Part shown: positions 41,476 through 49,627 of the stretch, piece after piece | How the letters are laid out: each line of letters opens with the position of its first letter | Position numbering within the stretch: position 1 is the stretch's first letter | Source: Alphaproteobacteria bacterium | Lineage (GTDB): Bacteria; Pseudomonadota; Alphaproteobacteria; Micavibrionales; Micavibrionaceae | NCBI GenBank assembly: GCA_002690045.1 | Contig: NZDE01000013.1 | Span: 365,746 to 429,745, forward strand | DNA length: 64,000 nt | Direction of reading: 5' to 3' | Position numbers and translations under genes: made by a program | The notes under the pieces: model-generated | What the model saw: only the letters and a program-made list of their open reading frames with translations | Databases searched by the model: none | Told to the model about the DNA's origin: nothing

Positions 41476-41766
41476 ATGATTACATTGCTCAATGAGATGC
41501 TAACCGTTGATATACTGCCTGCGAAGGATGACGCAGATGCGATTTACGCATTTGCGCTAACTTTAGAATCGACGGGTGGTTATGATTCTTTTCAAGAGGC
41601 ACATGATGTGGTTGCGGGCGCGGAAATGTCATTAACGGATATTCGTATGGAGTTATTCTTCGCAGCAAAAACATTTGAAGCCGTTAAAACCATGGATCAT
41701 GTTGATGTATATAATGAATATTATGATGCATTAGTTGATAAAATCACGAACCGTGATTTCGCTTAA
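41476..41766 (+). CDS. Hypothetical protein, 96 aa
   Basis: A small acidic protein without recognised domains, 30 bp after lipA and 31 bp before the Coq10-like gene, all on the same strand. Co-transcription with lipA is likely. Predicted mostly helical, no membrane segment. No function can be given. Confidence 0.6.
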   Translation: MITLLNEMLTVDILPAKDDADAIYAFALTLESTGGYDSFQEAHDVVAGAEMSLTDIRMELFFAAKTFEAVKTMDHVDVYNEYYDALVDKITNRDFA

Positions 41767-41797
41767 TTTGCCATTTTTATAAGGTTCACACAATATT

Positions 41798-42244
41798 ATG
41801 CCTACACATGCAGAAGAGCGTATATTGCCTTATACGGCGCAGCAACTTTATGCGTTGGTCGCTGATGTCGCGGCGTACCCGAAGTTCTTGCCATGGTGCG
41901 TCGCTAGCCGTGTGACTAAAACTACAGATGCGTATCTTGAGGCTGATTTAGTGATTGGCTACAAAATGGTGCGTGAGAAATTTACATCGCGCGTGACTTT
42001 GCAGCCATATGAGCAAATCCATGTTGAGTATTTATCTGGGCCGATGAAATATTTATCTAATTATTGGCGTTTTGAACCTATGGATGATGGGCAAAGCTGT
42101 AAAATTGATTTCTATGTTGATTTTGAATTTAAGAACTTGTTTTTGCAAAAGACGATTAACATCTTTTTCCATGAAGCTGTAAAGCGTATGGTAAATGCTT
42201 TTGAAACGCGCGCTGAAGAGCTTTATGGCGTGGCTACACAATAA
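41798..42244 (+). CDS. Coenzyme Q-binding protein Coq10/RatA-like START-domain protein
   Basis: A 148-aa single-domain protein of the polyketide cyclase/START fold. The pattern YTAQQLYALVADVAAYPKF, LPWCVASRV, FTSRVTL and the late DFYVDFEFKNLF with FHEAVKRMVNAFETRA matches the Coq10/RatA family. In alphaproteobacteria this gene often follows lipA, as here. The family binds ubiquinone in mitochondria and yeast; the RatA toxin role reported in E. coli should not be assumed. Confidence 0.85.
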   Translation: MPTHAEERILPYTAQQLYALVADVAAYPKFLPWCVASRVTKTTDAYLEADLVIGYKMVREKFTSRVTLQPYEQIHVEYLSGPMKYLSNYWRFEPMDDGQSCKIDFYVDFEFKNLFLQKTINIFFHEAVKRMVNAFETRAEELYGVATQ

Positions 42245-42383
42245 GTGGCGCAACGGTTTTCTCATAGGTACGTTTATTTAATTTTGCCTGTACAACGCGG
42301 TCTAATAATGTGCCATCAATTATATGTTCTTGTGCCTGTTAACATATCACTTATTTCTAAACTATTACGCGCTATCGCTGCGC

Positions 42384-42414
42384 AAAAAAAATGCCGCAAA
42401 TAGATGCGGCATTT
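42384..42414 (-). terminator. Rho-independent terminator of the 133-aa orphan gene
   Basis: On the minus strand a 9-bp stem (42389-42397 with 42406-42414, AAATGCCGC/GCGGCATTT) precedes a run of eight T. It lies about 30 bp after the stop at 42446. Confidence 0.82.
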
Positions 42415-42445
42415 AAAAATTCATGTAAATAGACTTGCTTTTGGT

Positions 42446-42847
42446 TTATGTGCGAGGGCCCCATGCTGGTCCAGTCGGAATTGTTACTGTGACCTGCGGT
42501 TGGTTTTTTACCGCGTTAAGGAATGGGTTGTTCGTGGCTGTAATTTCACGTGCTTTTAAGTGATCAACAACGTTTTGTACCGCAAGTGTGTAATTTTCAT
42601 CGACATAAACTGGCGCTTCTGAAAATAGGTTTACAGCATCTAGTTTCTTAATAAGACCGTCTACATTAAGGCCGCGTTCGCTTGCGACATTGTTTTGTGT
42701 TACACCAGCATTTTCGGCTGCGACGATAAAGTCTTGTGCAGCACGGTAAAATACGCCTGTGTAGCGACCGTCAGATTTAAGGGAAGGGTGGTTTGTTGCT
42801 TTGGTGAAAGCATCTACTGCGTTTTGCAGTTGGGTTTTGAGCGACAT
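42446..42847 (-). CDS. Hypothetical protein, 133 aa
   Basis: The ATG at 42847 is preceded by TTAGGAGAG, so it is preferred over an upstream start at 42910. A small soluble helical protein, beginning with a Lys/Gln-rich amphipathic helix and ending in a TVTIPTGPAWGPRT segment. Family not recognised. It has its own terminator and is downstream of rnhB on the same strand. Confidence 0.62.
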   Translation of the reverse strand: MSLKTQLQNAVDAFTKATNHPSLKSDGRYTGVFYRAAQDFIVAAENAGVTQNNVASERGLNVDGLIKKLDAVNLFSEAPVYVDENYTLAVQNVVDHLKAREITATNNPFLNAVKNQPQVTVTIPTGPAWGPRT

Positions 42848-42928
42848 TAGATCTCTCCTAAAAAGATTGAATGTGCACGAACTTATACGCCCCTTTTTAT
42901 GAAAAAGCAAGCCTTAATTTAAATAATG

Positions 42929-43540
42929 TTAGCGCGTACCATTTCTAAGTGTAGAAACGGGCTTAAAACTTTGGCGATGGTGCTTGGTCACGCCGTGTTT
43001 TAGCATGGCTTCTATATGCGCTTTTGTGCCATATCCGGCATTGCTGTCCCAGGCGTAATGCGGGAATTCGTCATGCAGTTCACGCATGTACCGGTCGCGT
43101 GAAACTTTTGCAATAATAGAGGCCGCGGCAATAGATAAAGATTTACTGTCGCCTTTTACAACGGTTACTTCGTTGCATGGAATGCCAGCCTGTTTATTAC
43201 CGTCAATTAAGGCGTGATCCATTGGAAGGTTCATATCAGCATACGCGCGGCGCATAGCCATTAGGCTCGCCTGTAAAATATTAATTTCGTCAATTTCTTT
43301 TACTTCGGCATGGCCTATACCATATAGGCAGTATTCAGTAATTAGCGGGAACAGCTCCTCACGACGCTTCTCAGTTAGCTTCTTGCTGTCGGTGACAACG
43401 CGCCAGAAAGCTTTCGTGCGTGCGTTTTCCGGGATGTATACACATGCCGCAGTGACAGGGCCGACAAGCGGCCCGCGACCGACTTCATCAATGCCGCAGA
43501 CTAGGCCGCGTAGTTTACTTTCAATTTCTAAATTAGCCAT
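42929..43540 (-). CDS. rnhB: Ribonuclease HII
   Basis: A 203-aa endonuclease that removes ribonucleotides from DNA/RNA hybrids. Catalytic acidic residues appear in GIDEVGRGPLVGP (Asp and Glu), HALIDGNKQ (Asp), and the later IIAKVSRDRYM block. The characteristic DSNAGYGTKAH segment near the C-terminus is intact. It overlaps the upstream HAD phosphatase gene by 8 bp. Confidence 0.95.
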   Translation of the reverse strand: MANLEIESKLRGLVCGIDEVGRGPLVGPVTAACVYIPENARTKAFWRVVTDSKKLTEKRREELFPLITEYCLYGIGHAEVKEIDEINILQASLMAMRRAYADMNLPMDHALIDGNKQAGIPCNEVTVVKGDSKSLSIAAASIIAKVSRDRYMRELHDEFPHYAWDSNAGYGTKAHIEAMLKHGVTKHHRQSFKPVSTLRNGTR

Positions 43541-44180
43541 GGATCACCTTATTCATATAATTAATGAAATCAACGCCATTATAGCAGCTATACGCGGCCT
43601 CAATAACGGGCGGCATATCGTCACTGTAACGGTAATGTATGGTTGGGATATTTGCATTAATGGCGGATTGCGCACCTTTGGGGTCGTCTTCAATGGCTAG
43701 TGCTTCATGCGGAGCAAGGCCAAGTTTATCTAATGCGACCAGATAGGGTTCTGGGTGCGGTTTGCGTTCCGTATAATCACTGCGCGTTAGAATAATATCA
43801 AAATAGGGGATAAGCCCCTTAGCGGTTAAACCTGCCATTACGGATTCCGCACGTCCGTTGGATACAACCGCTTGTTTGATACCGTGTTCTTTGGCGAGGT
43901 CAAGTACCTCAACAATGCCGCTGCGAATTTGTAATGTGCCGATGTTATCTTGATACCATTTATCTATTTCGGCGATATAGGCATCGCCCGTAGTTGGTAT
44001 ATCAAACGCCTTTGATAAAATATCCCAATTTTGGATGCTGTTATTGGCGTAAATTGTAGGGCGGAAGCGGTCATCAAGGTCGATGCCATAGCGTTTGAGT
44101 ACAGCAACGTGTTTAGCGAAGTGAAGTTCCGCCGTTTTGATTAAGGTGTTATCACAATCCCATAAAAGTGCTTTTATCAT
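43533..44180 (-). CDS. HAD-superfamily hydrolase (phosphoglycolate phosphatase-like)
   Basis: A 215-aa HAD phosphatase with a helical cap. Motif I is LLWDCDNTLI (DxDNT), motif II VVSNGRAES, motif III a Lys in ERKPHPEPYL, and motif IV IEDDPKGAQSA. The cap (about residues 15-85) puts it with phosphoglycolate phosphatase-type or beta-phosphoglucomutase-like enzymes; the substrate cannot be told. It overlaps ygfZ by 4 bp and rnhB by 8 bp, so the three are co-transcribed. Confidence 0.85.
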   Translation of the reverse strand: MIKALLWDCDNTLIKTAELHFAKHVAVLKRYGIDLDDRFRPTIYANNSIQNWDILSKAFDIPTTGDAYIAEIDKWYQDNIGTLQIRSGIVEVLDLAKEHGIKQAVVSNGRAESVMAGLTAKGLIPYFDIILTRSDYTERKPHPEPYLVALDKLGLAPHEALAIEDDPKGAQSAINANIPTIHYRYSDDMPPVIEAAYSCYNGVDFINYMNKVIHG

Positions 44181-44920
44181 TTATCTTCGGCCTGTCCTAT
44201 TTTTGTTATTTTATATGGCAGTTCGTCAATTTCATCATCTTTAAGTAAAGCGAGCCCTATGTTAGCGCATTTGCTGCGCATAATCCCGCTATTTCCGATT
44301 TTATCCCCGTGTTCTGGTAGGTTATCACCTTCAATAATATAGAGATGTTTTTTACCGCTTCCGCGATAGCGCATACGTGCGGTGAGTTCTTGGCCTATAT
44401 AACAGCCTTTTTTCCAGTCAATGCCGTTTAGGTGGTTTATATGGAGCTCATCGGCGTTGCTACGCTCCATTTCGGAATCTTGTTCACCATCAAATATACC
44501 AAGACTGATGCGCCGTTTTTCCCATTCTGTAAGTAGTATTTCGCTCGCGTGATCAGGTTTGTGATATAGGCGGTAGCCTAACTCTTTATGGCGGGGGTCT
44601 AGGAAGTCGCCATTTTCAAAGCTGCCATAAACTGTGATGTCTTCGCGCAGCGTGCATGTTACATCGGCGCGCATTTTATATAGGTCTAGACGGTTTATAA
44701 GGTCTTGTGCGCGTGTGGTGTCAATCATTAGGTCGTCGTCTTCGCGGAATATTATGAAGTCATAGCCATAGCGGCCTTGCGGTGTGAACAAACAAGCATA
44801 GAGCGCGTCTTGGCTCTCCAGTTTTTTGATGTCCTGCGATATTAGTTTTTGCAATAAACTCTCAGCGTCCGTGCCGCTGATTTGGATAAGGTTACGATTT
44901 GGGAAAGCAAAAATTTGCAT
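44177..44920 (-). CDS. ygfZ: YgfZ/GcvT-domain iron-sulfur cluster assembly protein
   Basis: A 247-aa folate-binding protein of the YgfZ/IBA57 family, which supports maturation of some iron-sulfur enzymes. The diagnostic motif KKGCYIGQELTARMRYRG lies near residue 165, and the N-terminal LIQISGTDAESLLQKLISQDI matches the family. Such proteins support radical SAM enzymes including lipoyl synthase, so functional contact with lipA nearby is plausible. Start overlaps no other gene on the strand; the opposite heptosyltransferase gene begins about 70 bp away. Confidence 0.92.
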   Translation of the reverse strand: MQIFAFPNRNLIQISGTDAESLLQKLISQDIKKLESQDALYACLFTPQGRYGYDFIIFREDDDLMIDTTRAQDLINRLDLYKMRADVTCTLREDITVYGSFENGDFLDPRHKELGYRLYHKPDHASEILLTEWEKRRISLGIFDGEQDSEMERSNADELHINHLNGIDWKKGCYIGQELTARMRYRGSGKKHLYIIEGDNLPEHGDKIGNSGIMRSKCANIGLALLKDDEIDELPYKITKIGQAEDK

Positions 44921-44989
44921 ATTGGCTCAAATTTGTATATGTCTCTAGGTTCGAAAATTATAAGAACTATTCTTAGCAAAGAATGTGAC

Positions 44990-45964
44990 ATGACAAAACA
45001 AATATTGTTTATTACCTCAACACGAATTGGGGATGCTGTATTATCAACGGGTGTATTGAACCATTTGGTGTCGACTTATGATGACTTTGAAGTCACTGTC
45101 GTGTGTGGGCCGCTATGTACGTCTTTATTTGAAGGTTATCCGAACTTAAAAGAAATTGTCGCGCTTAAAAAAGAAAAGCACCATAAACATTGGTTTAAGC
45201 TGTGGCGTAAAGTTTTTACAACGCGCTGGTTTATGGTCGTCGATTTGCGCGATAGTTTTGTCTCGCGCGCCATTTGGGCAAAACTTCGTTATACAGGGAC
45301 GCGCCGGTTAGATAAAGGCGCGCATAAGGTCGTGCAAGCCGCGCAGCTTATTGGCCAATATGCAGATAATAATGCGCCTGCGCCAAAGCTTTGGTTTACA
45401 GCTGCGCAGCTAGACAAGGTAAAATCATTGATAGGGGAAGATCGACGCCCAATACTTGCCGTTGGTCCTACGGCTAACTGGATTGGTAAGACATGGCCAA
45501 GAGAGAGTTTTATAAAGCTCTTGCACCGTTTGGTGTTGGATGAAAATGCACCATTACAGGGGCATCGTATCGCCATACTCGCTGCGCCAGGTGAAGAGGC
45601 CGATGCGCAATATATTCTAAACGAGCTTCCGGAAAATATTGGCATGGATATTATTGCCAAAACATCACCGGGTGAGGCTGCCGCATTTTTGTCAAAATCT
45701 GCGTGTTATATTGGTAATGATTCAGGGTTAATGCATTGCGCAGCAGCATGCGGTGTAAAAACATTTGGGTTGTTTGGCCCAAGTTGGCCGCATCTTTACA
45801 GCCCATGGGGTGCGCATAGTGCGCATATAGCCACAGCACAAAACTTCGATGAATTAGTGGATTTTGAAGGTTACGATCCTAAGACACTGGATCACTCACT
45901 CATGACCAGCTTAACGGTAGACACGGTATACGATGCCGTTGCCAGTTTTGTGAAGTCTGAATAG
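44990..45964 (+). CDS. Glycosyltransferase family 9 (heptosyltransferase-like)
   Basis: About 324 aa from the ATG at 44990; longer frames run into ygfZ on the other strand. The N-terminus ILFITSTRIGDAVLSTGVL and the C-terminal block YIGNDSGLMHCAAACGVKTFGLFGPSWP are classic GT9 (ADP-heptose:LPS heptosyltransferase) motifs, and the PTANWIGKTWP region marks the nucleotide-sugar domain. It likely adds heptose or another sugar to the LPS core at the inner membrane. Which core position it serves is not predictable. Confidence 0.85.
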   Translation: MTKQILFITSTRIGDAVLSTGVLNHLVSTYDDFEVTVVCGPLCTSLFEGYPNLKEIVALKKEKHHKHWFKLWRKVFTTRWFMVVDLRDSFVSRAIWAKLRYTGTRRLDKGAHKVVQAAQLIGQYADNNAPAPKLWFTAAQLDKVKSLIGEDRRPILAVGPTANWIGKTWPRESFIKLLHRLVLDENAPLQGHRIAILAAPGEEADAQYILNELPENIGMDIIAKTSPGEAAAFLSKSACYIGNDSGLMHCAAACGVKTFGLFGPSWPHLYSPWGAHSAHIATAQNFDELVDFEGYDPKTLDHSLMTSLTVDTVYDAVASFVKSE

Positions 45965-45965
45965 G

Positions 45966-46160
45966 TTATTTACGCTTTGGCTTAAAGGCATCATCAAGCA
46001 CCTTTGTGCCACCAGCGGTTATGTGCTGTGCTATACCGTGCCAAGATGTGTTCTTATCTATACCTAAATTATCAGCTATTTCACGGCGACGTGCTTGGCT
46101 TTGTGAAGTGCTTTGTGCCGCTGAACGACAATATAGATCCATTAAATCTTGATGTGACAT
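45966..46160 (-). CDS. Hypothetical protein, 64 aa
   Basis: A very small basic protein. The ATG at 46160 follows a strong GGGGAGGA ribosome-binding site, which fixes the start; a longer frame to 46226 would include an unlikely aromatic-rich N-terminus. It contains a Gln/Ser/Arg-rich segment (QSTSQSQARRREIADN) and ends FKPKRK. It lies one base from the end of the GT9 gene on the other strand. Function unknown. Confidence 0.55.
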   Translation of the reverse strand: MSHQDLMDLYCRSAAQSTSQSQARRREIADNLGIDKNTSWHGIAQHITAGGTKVLDDAFKPKRK

Positions 46161-46234
46161 TGTGTCCTCCCCAATTTTAAAAAAATTTAAGTGAAAGTAG
46201 TGAAAATAATTTTTAATGTCAAACAAGAAAATGC

Positions 46235-46263
46235 TTGAAACTGTTACCTTATAACATTATACA
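46235..46263 (+). promoter_or_regulatory. Promoter with a Zur-box-like operator
   Basis: TTGAAA (46235-46240), 17 bp, TATACA (46258-46263). The spacer holds TGTTACC-T-TATAACA (46242-46256), which fits the known proteobacterial Zur consensus TGTTATA-N-TATAACA with a perfect right half and a 5/7 left half. It would let Zur repress the downstream operon, which encodes Zur itself. Confidence 0.65.
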
Positions 46264-46290
46264 TATTATTAGACCATGGAAGAGGATATA

Positions 46291-46734
46291 ATGTCAGAAA
46301 AACATTGTTGCTGTAAACATAGAAACGAGAATAATGCGCTGTCATCTGGTGTGGGCGCGGGGGCGGGGCGTATACCTCTGTTGGCTATAGTGTTTTCTTC
46401 GGTTTTGCCGCATTTCTTTTGCTGTTTTATGCCTGTGGTTTTTACCGTGATTGTCGGCGGTGCAATGGGGGCGTTTTTTCACGATTATTGGTATGTTGTC
46501 AGTGGTATCGCGGCGGTTAGTGTATCGCTCGTATTTTATATGGTGAAGGCTGAGCCGTTCTCCTTCTTGCGCTTTGGTGGAAATGTTATGGTCGCGATGT
46601 TTGTGGCGCTGTGCTTTAATCTGTTTTTACACCCTGCGCACGATTCAGGTGCACATGAGAGTGAGATGACCTTTGCGTATTTAGAAACGGCACATGCTCA
46701 CGCGCATAGCCATAGTCACGGGCATGGTGAATAA
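46291..46734 (+). CDS. Cys/His-rich small membrane protein, probably metal-related
   Basis: About 147 aa from the ATG at 46291 (GGAAGAGG just upstream); an ATG at 46276 is possible. The N-terminus is EKHCCCKHR, the first of about three membrane helices contains PHFFCCFMP, and the C-terminus is a run of His (HAHAHSHSHGHG). Three clusters of metal-binding residues plus membrane helices suggest handling of a metal ion. The Cys-Cys in the first helix recalls MerT/MerC-type transporters, but I cannot claim homology. Control by a Zur-box promoter and overlap with zur imply zinc. Family not recognised. Confidence 0.6.
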   Translation: MSEKHCCCKHRNENNALSSGVGAGAGRIPLLAIVFSSVLPHFFCCFMPVVFTVIVGGAMGAFFHDYWYVVSGIAAVSVSLVFYMVKAEPFSFLRFGGNVMVAMFVALCFNLFLHPAHDSGAHESEMTFAYLETAHAHAHSHSHGHGE

Positions 46735-46738
46735 AGTC

Positions 46739-47182
46739 ATGGGGCATTTGGTTTCTGAGCGTGATTTTGTAGATTCTGTTGCGGCATATTGCGCCGAAAA
46801 AGGTGCACGTTTCACCGATTCACGCCGTGAAGTTGCCTTGATTATTGCGCGTAGTGAAAAACCTATCGGGGCATATGATATCCTAGAACAGTTAGGCAAG
46901 ATATTGGTTAACCCAAAACCACCTACAGTGTATCGTGCCATTGACTTTTTACTTGAAAATCATTTCATCCATAAAATTGAAAGTATGAATGCTTTTATTG
47001 CGTGCCGAACTGATCACCGCCATAGCGGATCACAATTTATGATTTGTAATGAATGCGGTAAGGTTATTGAAACGCATTTATGCAGCCTGCCAAGTGCGTT
47101 AAAAGATGCAGCGGAAAAGAAAAGTTTTACGCCACTGACTTGGAGTGTTGAAGTACGCGGTCTTTGCTCTGATTGTAGTTAA
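46739..47182 (+). CDS. zur: Fur-family transcriptional regulator, Zur type
   Basis: About 147 aa (ATG at 46739; an ATG at 46724 that overlaps the upstream gene is an alternative). A winged HTH with FTDSRREVALII and KPPTVYRAIDFLLEN lies in the first half. The metal sites are seen as HRHSGSQFMICNECGKVIE and the final CSDC, the two CxxC pairs holding the structural zinc. Pairing with a His-rich membrane protein and a Zur box in the promoter favours Zur over Fur. It likely autoregulates. Confidence 0.85.
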   Translation: MGHLVSERDFVDSVAAYCAEKGARFTDSRREVALIIARSEKPIGAYDILEQLGKILVNPKPPTVYRAIDFLLENHFIHKIESMNAFIACRTDHRHSGSQFMICNECGKVIETHLCSLPSALKDAAEKKSFTPLTWSVEVRGLCSDCS

Positions 47183-48506
47183 TCTCTCTGCTTTCTCTGT
47201 CCAAAACACGGGCAATTCTTTGGCGCGCCTGTGGGAATTTATCATCAGATAACATATTATAAATTGTGCTTAAGCCTTGTTGGTTGCTTCTGCTCATAAG
47301 GTTTAGGGCAGATAGTTTGCTCGAAATTGTTAGTTTGGCATTAAGCATAGCCGTCATGTCTTTATCACTACAGAAATGGGTAAGCACATTCACGAAATTC
47401 TGGCGGCGTTCTATGTCGGTGTCGCATAGTTTTTCAATAAATTTTTCGACATTCAGGTCATGCGCTACTGGAGCGTTAGTTTTTTGAATAGAAAGCTTGC
47501 TGCGTATACTTTGCTGAAGACTGTTTGTATTGAACTGTAGGGGCTCACGCATGGCTAGGCGGCCAAAAATACGTGATAGGCTTGACGTTTTGTCCGTGAC
47601 TTTGTCAGCGAAGTCATTGTCGCCTTTTTCTTTTAGCAATTCAATAAACTGCGAAATTTCGTTTTGTTTTCCGTGGTCATGTAGCTTCGCTAGGCTAGTT
47701 ATAAGTACGTTTTCATCTAGTCCTATATCTTCACGATTCCAATAAATGAATTTTAAGATTTCGGCATCCGATATATTTGTCTGCTTAGATTCATTTTTGG
47801 GTGCTTTCATATAAATTGGCTTTTTAGCCAGGCCACTGGCAATGTCCGTCAACATGTTTTGATAATTAGGGTGTTCGCCTGAACTCCTCATCATATTCCA
47901 TATTATCTGAAATGCTGGTGAGTTTTGCAGTTTTTGATTATGTGCTTCAATAACAATGTCTCTATGCCATACATCTTTTTTATTTTTAGAGGCGTTGAGC
48001 AAATTTATGACGAGCCATGGTGTTGTATTACCTTGATCAAAGCTAGATGTAAAAATCGCGCCTTGAGCAGGCGTGTTATTATTTTTTGCTGCGTTATTAA
48101 ATCTTGAGACCAATGCCTTGGATGCTTTCTCTAAGGAATGTATACTGGTTATACGGTCAAAGCCGTACATGACAGGCTGGTTCATTGTGTTCCCAATGGC
48201 TTGGCAGTATACGGATAGGGCATGACATGGTTCTTGTTCGATAAACATCTCTCTACGCGCATAGCGTTCCTTCATGTCAGCTGCGTCATATTCATCAAGA
48301 AGCTCTTTCATTATGGCTTCTATAACCATAGATTTACCACCACCCATACCGCCTGAAATCGCGATATGTGGTATGTCTTTCGGGTTAGTAAGAAAACGCG
48401 TTTCAAATAGATGTGCTAGCGCGCGTGATAAATCAATCAATTCATCTCGTGTTTTTGTTGCGAATTTGATATTCAACTTCTTTGCAGTGAGTGACTTTCT
48501 TAACAT
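47127..48506 (-). CDS. P-loop protein of unknown function
   Basis: About 459 aa from the ATG at 48506; an in-frame ATG at 48563 exists. A clear Walker A motif (ISGGMGGGKSMV) lies near residue 50, after a helix FATKTRDELIDLSRALAHLF. The rest is helical, polar, Asn/Lys/Ser-rich and without a recognised domain. The N-terminal 150 residues loosely recall TsaE (a helix, a G-x-x-G-x-GKS P-loop and an aromatic-Asp-Arg segment, YGFDRITS), but the tail of 300 residues has no counterpart there. The last 56 bp overlap zur tail-to-tail. It is the last chromosomal-type gene before the mobile region. Confidence 0.55.
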   Translation of the reverse strand: MLRKSLTAKKLNIKFATKTRDELIDLSRALAHLFETRFLTNPKDIPHIAISGGMGGGKSMVIEAIMKELLDEYDAADMKERYARREMFIEQEPCHALSVYCQAIGNTMNQPVMYGFDRITSIHSLEKASKALVSRFNNAAKNNNTPAQGAIFTSSFDQGNTTPWLVINLLNASKNKKDVWHRDIVIEAHNQKLQNSPAFQIIWNMMRSSGEHPNYQNMLTDIASGLAKKPIYMKAPKNESKQTNISDAEILKFIYWNREDIGLDENVLITSLAKLHDHGKQNEISQFIELLKEKGDNDFADKVTDKTSSLSRIFGRLAMREPLQFNTNSLQQSIRSKLSIQKTNAPVAHDLNVEKFIEKLCDTDIERRQNFVNVLTHFCSDKDMTAMLNAKLTISSKLSALNLMSRSNQQGLSTIYNMLSDDKFPQARQRIARVLDRESREINYNQSKDRVLQHSKSVA

Positions 48507-48720
48507 TATTACGCACCATTTATTATAGTATAGAACTATACGGTGTGAATTATGAAAAATCAAGAAAATATAACTAGAATAGAAGTGTGTACTTAATTTG
48601 AATGTAGTTATAAGGGGAAAATGGCGGAAACGGTGTCCATCATTTTTGACGGTTTCTTGTCTAAATTTCTATTTATTTACAATGGGTTAGAAATTCCACT
48701 TTTACGTAATATCTTAAATT

Positions 48721-48754
48721 TGTATCCCAGTTTTTGCCTGTTTGTGTATCCCAG
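48721..48754 (+). repeat. Two direct copies of TGTATCCCAG
   Basis: Copies at 48721-48730 and 48745-48754, spaced by 24 bp (about two helical turns). Such phased short repeats are typical of protein-binding sites near recombination ends or replication origins. No binding protein is identified. Confidence 0.45.
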
Positions 48755-48797
48755 CGATTTGAGTTACAGATAGGGAGGTTGACCGATTAAGTCAATG

Positions 48798-48819
48798 AAA
48801 AACGTACAAGGCCGTTTTT
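48798..48819 (-). terminator. Possible terminator of the 63-aa gene
   Basis: AAAAACG (48798-48804) pairs with CGTTTTT (48813-48819), 11 bp after the stop on the minus strand. The T-run is part of the stem, so efficiency is uncertain. Confidence 0.4.
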
Positions 48820-48829
48820 AAGTATTGGA

Positions 48830-49021
48830 TTAACTGCTCAGCTCTATGCTTTGCGCAATCGCCTTAGCGCGTTCCAATGCTTTTTTCGACTGCATACGGG
48901 CTTCATATTCTCGCTCCAGACGCTCGAATATGGGTAGGTAAGTTTCGCCGTGTAGCGCAACAACTTTAGCCGCAACTTCATAGGCTTTTCTTAGTTCTTC
49001 GTCAGAAACAGTGTGTGACAT
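48830..49021 (-). CDS. Hypothetical protein, 63 aa, mobile-region type
   Basis: The ATG at 49021 follows AAAGGAG at good spacing; an ATG at 49027 is too close to that site. An all-helical charged protein with the stretch VALHGETYLPIFERLEREYEA and a Lys/Glu/Arg-rich end. My impression is that similar small proteins occur on alphaproteobacterial plasmids and integrated elements, but I cannot confirm it. It is transcribed away from the mobilisation genes and has a possible terminator downstream. Function unknown. Confidence 0.6.
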   Translation of the reverse strand: MSHTVSDEELRKAYEVAAKVVALHGETYLPIFERLEREYEARMQSKKALERAKAIAQSIELSS

Positions 49022-49174
49022 TTGCATTACTCCTTTAATCTAGCCACTCGATTTTTGCCTTAAGGCTTTATTAAATCTTCCTGTGATAGAGTAACTTATG
49101 AGATCGCATCACGGAGAATGTCAAGCCCTCTGAGCAGACACTCCCCGCGTGTTGCATCCCCGATTAGATAATGC

Positions 49175-49213
49175 AGCCTGACTGTCCGGTGTTACGCAAG
49201 GGATAGTCGGGCT
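49175..49213 (+). other. Imperfect stem-loop
   Basis: AGCC-x-GACTGTCC on the left pairs with GGGATAGTC-x-GGCT on the right, with small mismatches and a loop of about 12 bases. No T-run follows, so it is not an ordinary terminator. Confidence 0.5.
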
Positions 49214-49491
49214 ACACCTATTTAATCATTAGATCATATAACCAGTTAAAAAATGCTTAACCTATGGTTGCAATACATATCTTTGCATATAGATGACAGG
49301 TCGTTTCGGAAATCGAAAGTAGTGGTCAGAAAATTATTTTCAATCTCCCGTCATAGCTTGTCTCTGCCTGTCTTGGCTGGTTAAAATTTCTTGCTGATCA
49401 GCTATTTACGTATCCCTTTATCGCTTATTAGGATGGCAAAAGTTGATATTGGGATGCAGCGGTTAGGGTATGTTTTCACCTGCCAGTAAAG

Positions 49492-49627
49492 TGGGGAGAC
49501 CCCATACCCCAATCGGTAGTCATTAACGGAATGGTAATAAATTTACCATAAACTTAAGGTTGCCGATTACGCCAGATGTGTGTGGTAGTACCACACGGTC
49601 TGGGCAAGGGGGCATTACATAGCCCCC
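49492..49627 (+). other. Candidate origin of transfer (oriT)
   Basis: Four inverted repeats in 136 bp just before mobC: TGGGG-AGA-CCCCA (49492-49504), ATGGTAA-TAAAT-TTACCAT (49531-49549), GTGTGGTA-G-TACCACAC (49580-49596) and GGGGGC-N8-GCCCCC (49608-49627). Proximity to mobC and the relaxase gene, plus the dense palindromes, fit an oriT; the nick site is not identifiable without a reference. Confidence 0.55.

Larger units (their letters stand above)
48507..48829. other. Intergenic stretch at the chromosomal/mobile junction
   Basis: A 323-bp gap with no credible reading frame. It holds two copies of TGTATCCCAG, a TTGAC/GTCAA inverted pair (about 48782-48798) and a small terminator-like hairpin. 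The base composition changes from strongly AT-rich on the left to more balanced on the right. The left end of the mobile element probably lies here, but no duplicated attachment site could be confirmed within the window. Confidence 0.4.

Noticed and set aside
47127..48506. Assignment of the P-loop orphan as TsaE
   Set aside because: Only the P-loop neighbourhood is loosely similar; the length is three times too large and the rest has no TsaE motif.
48780..48798. TTGAC/GTCAA pair as an attachment core
   Set aside because: Five-bp arms are too short to tell from chance, and no second copy was found elsewhere in the window.
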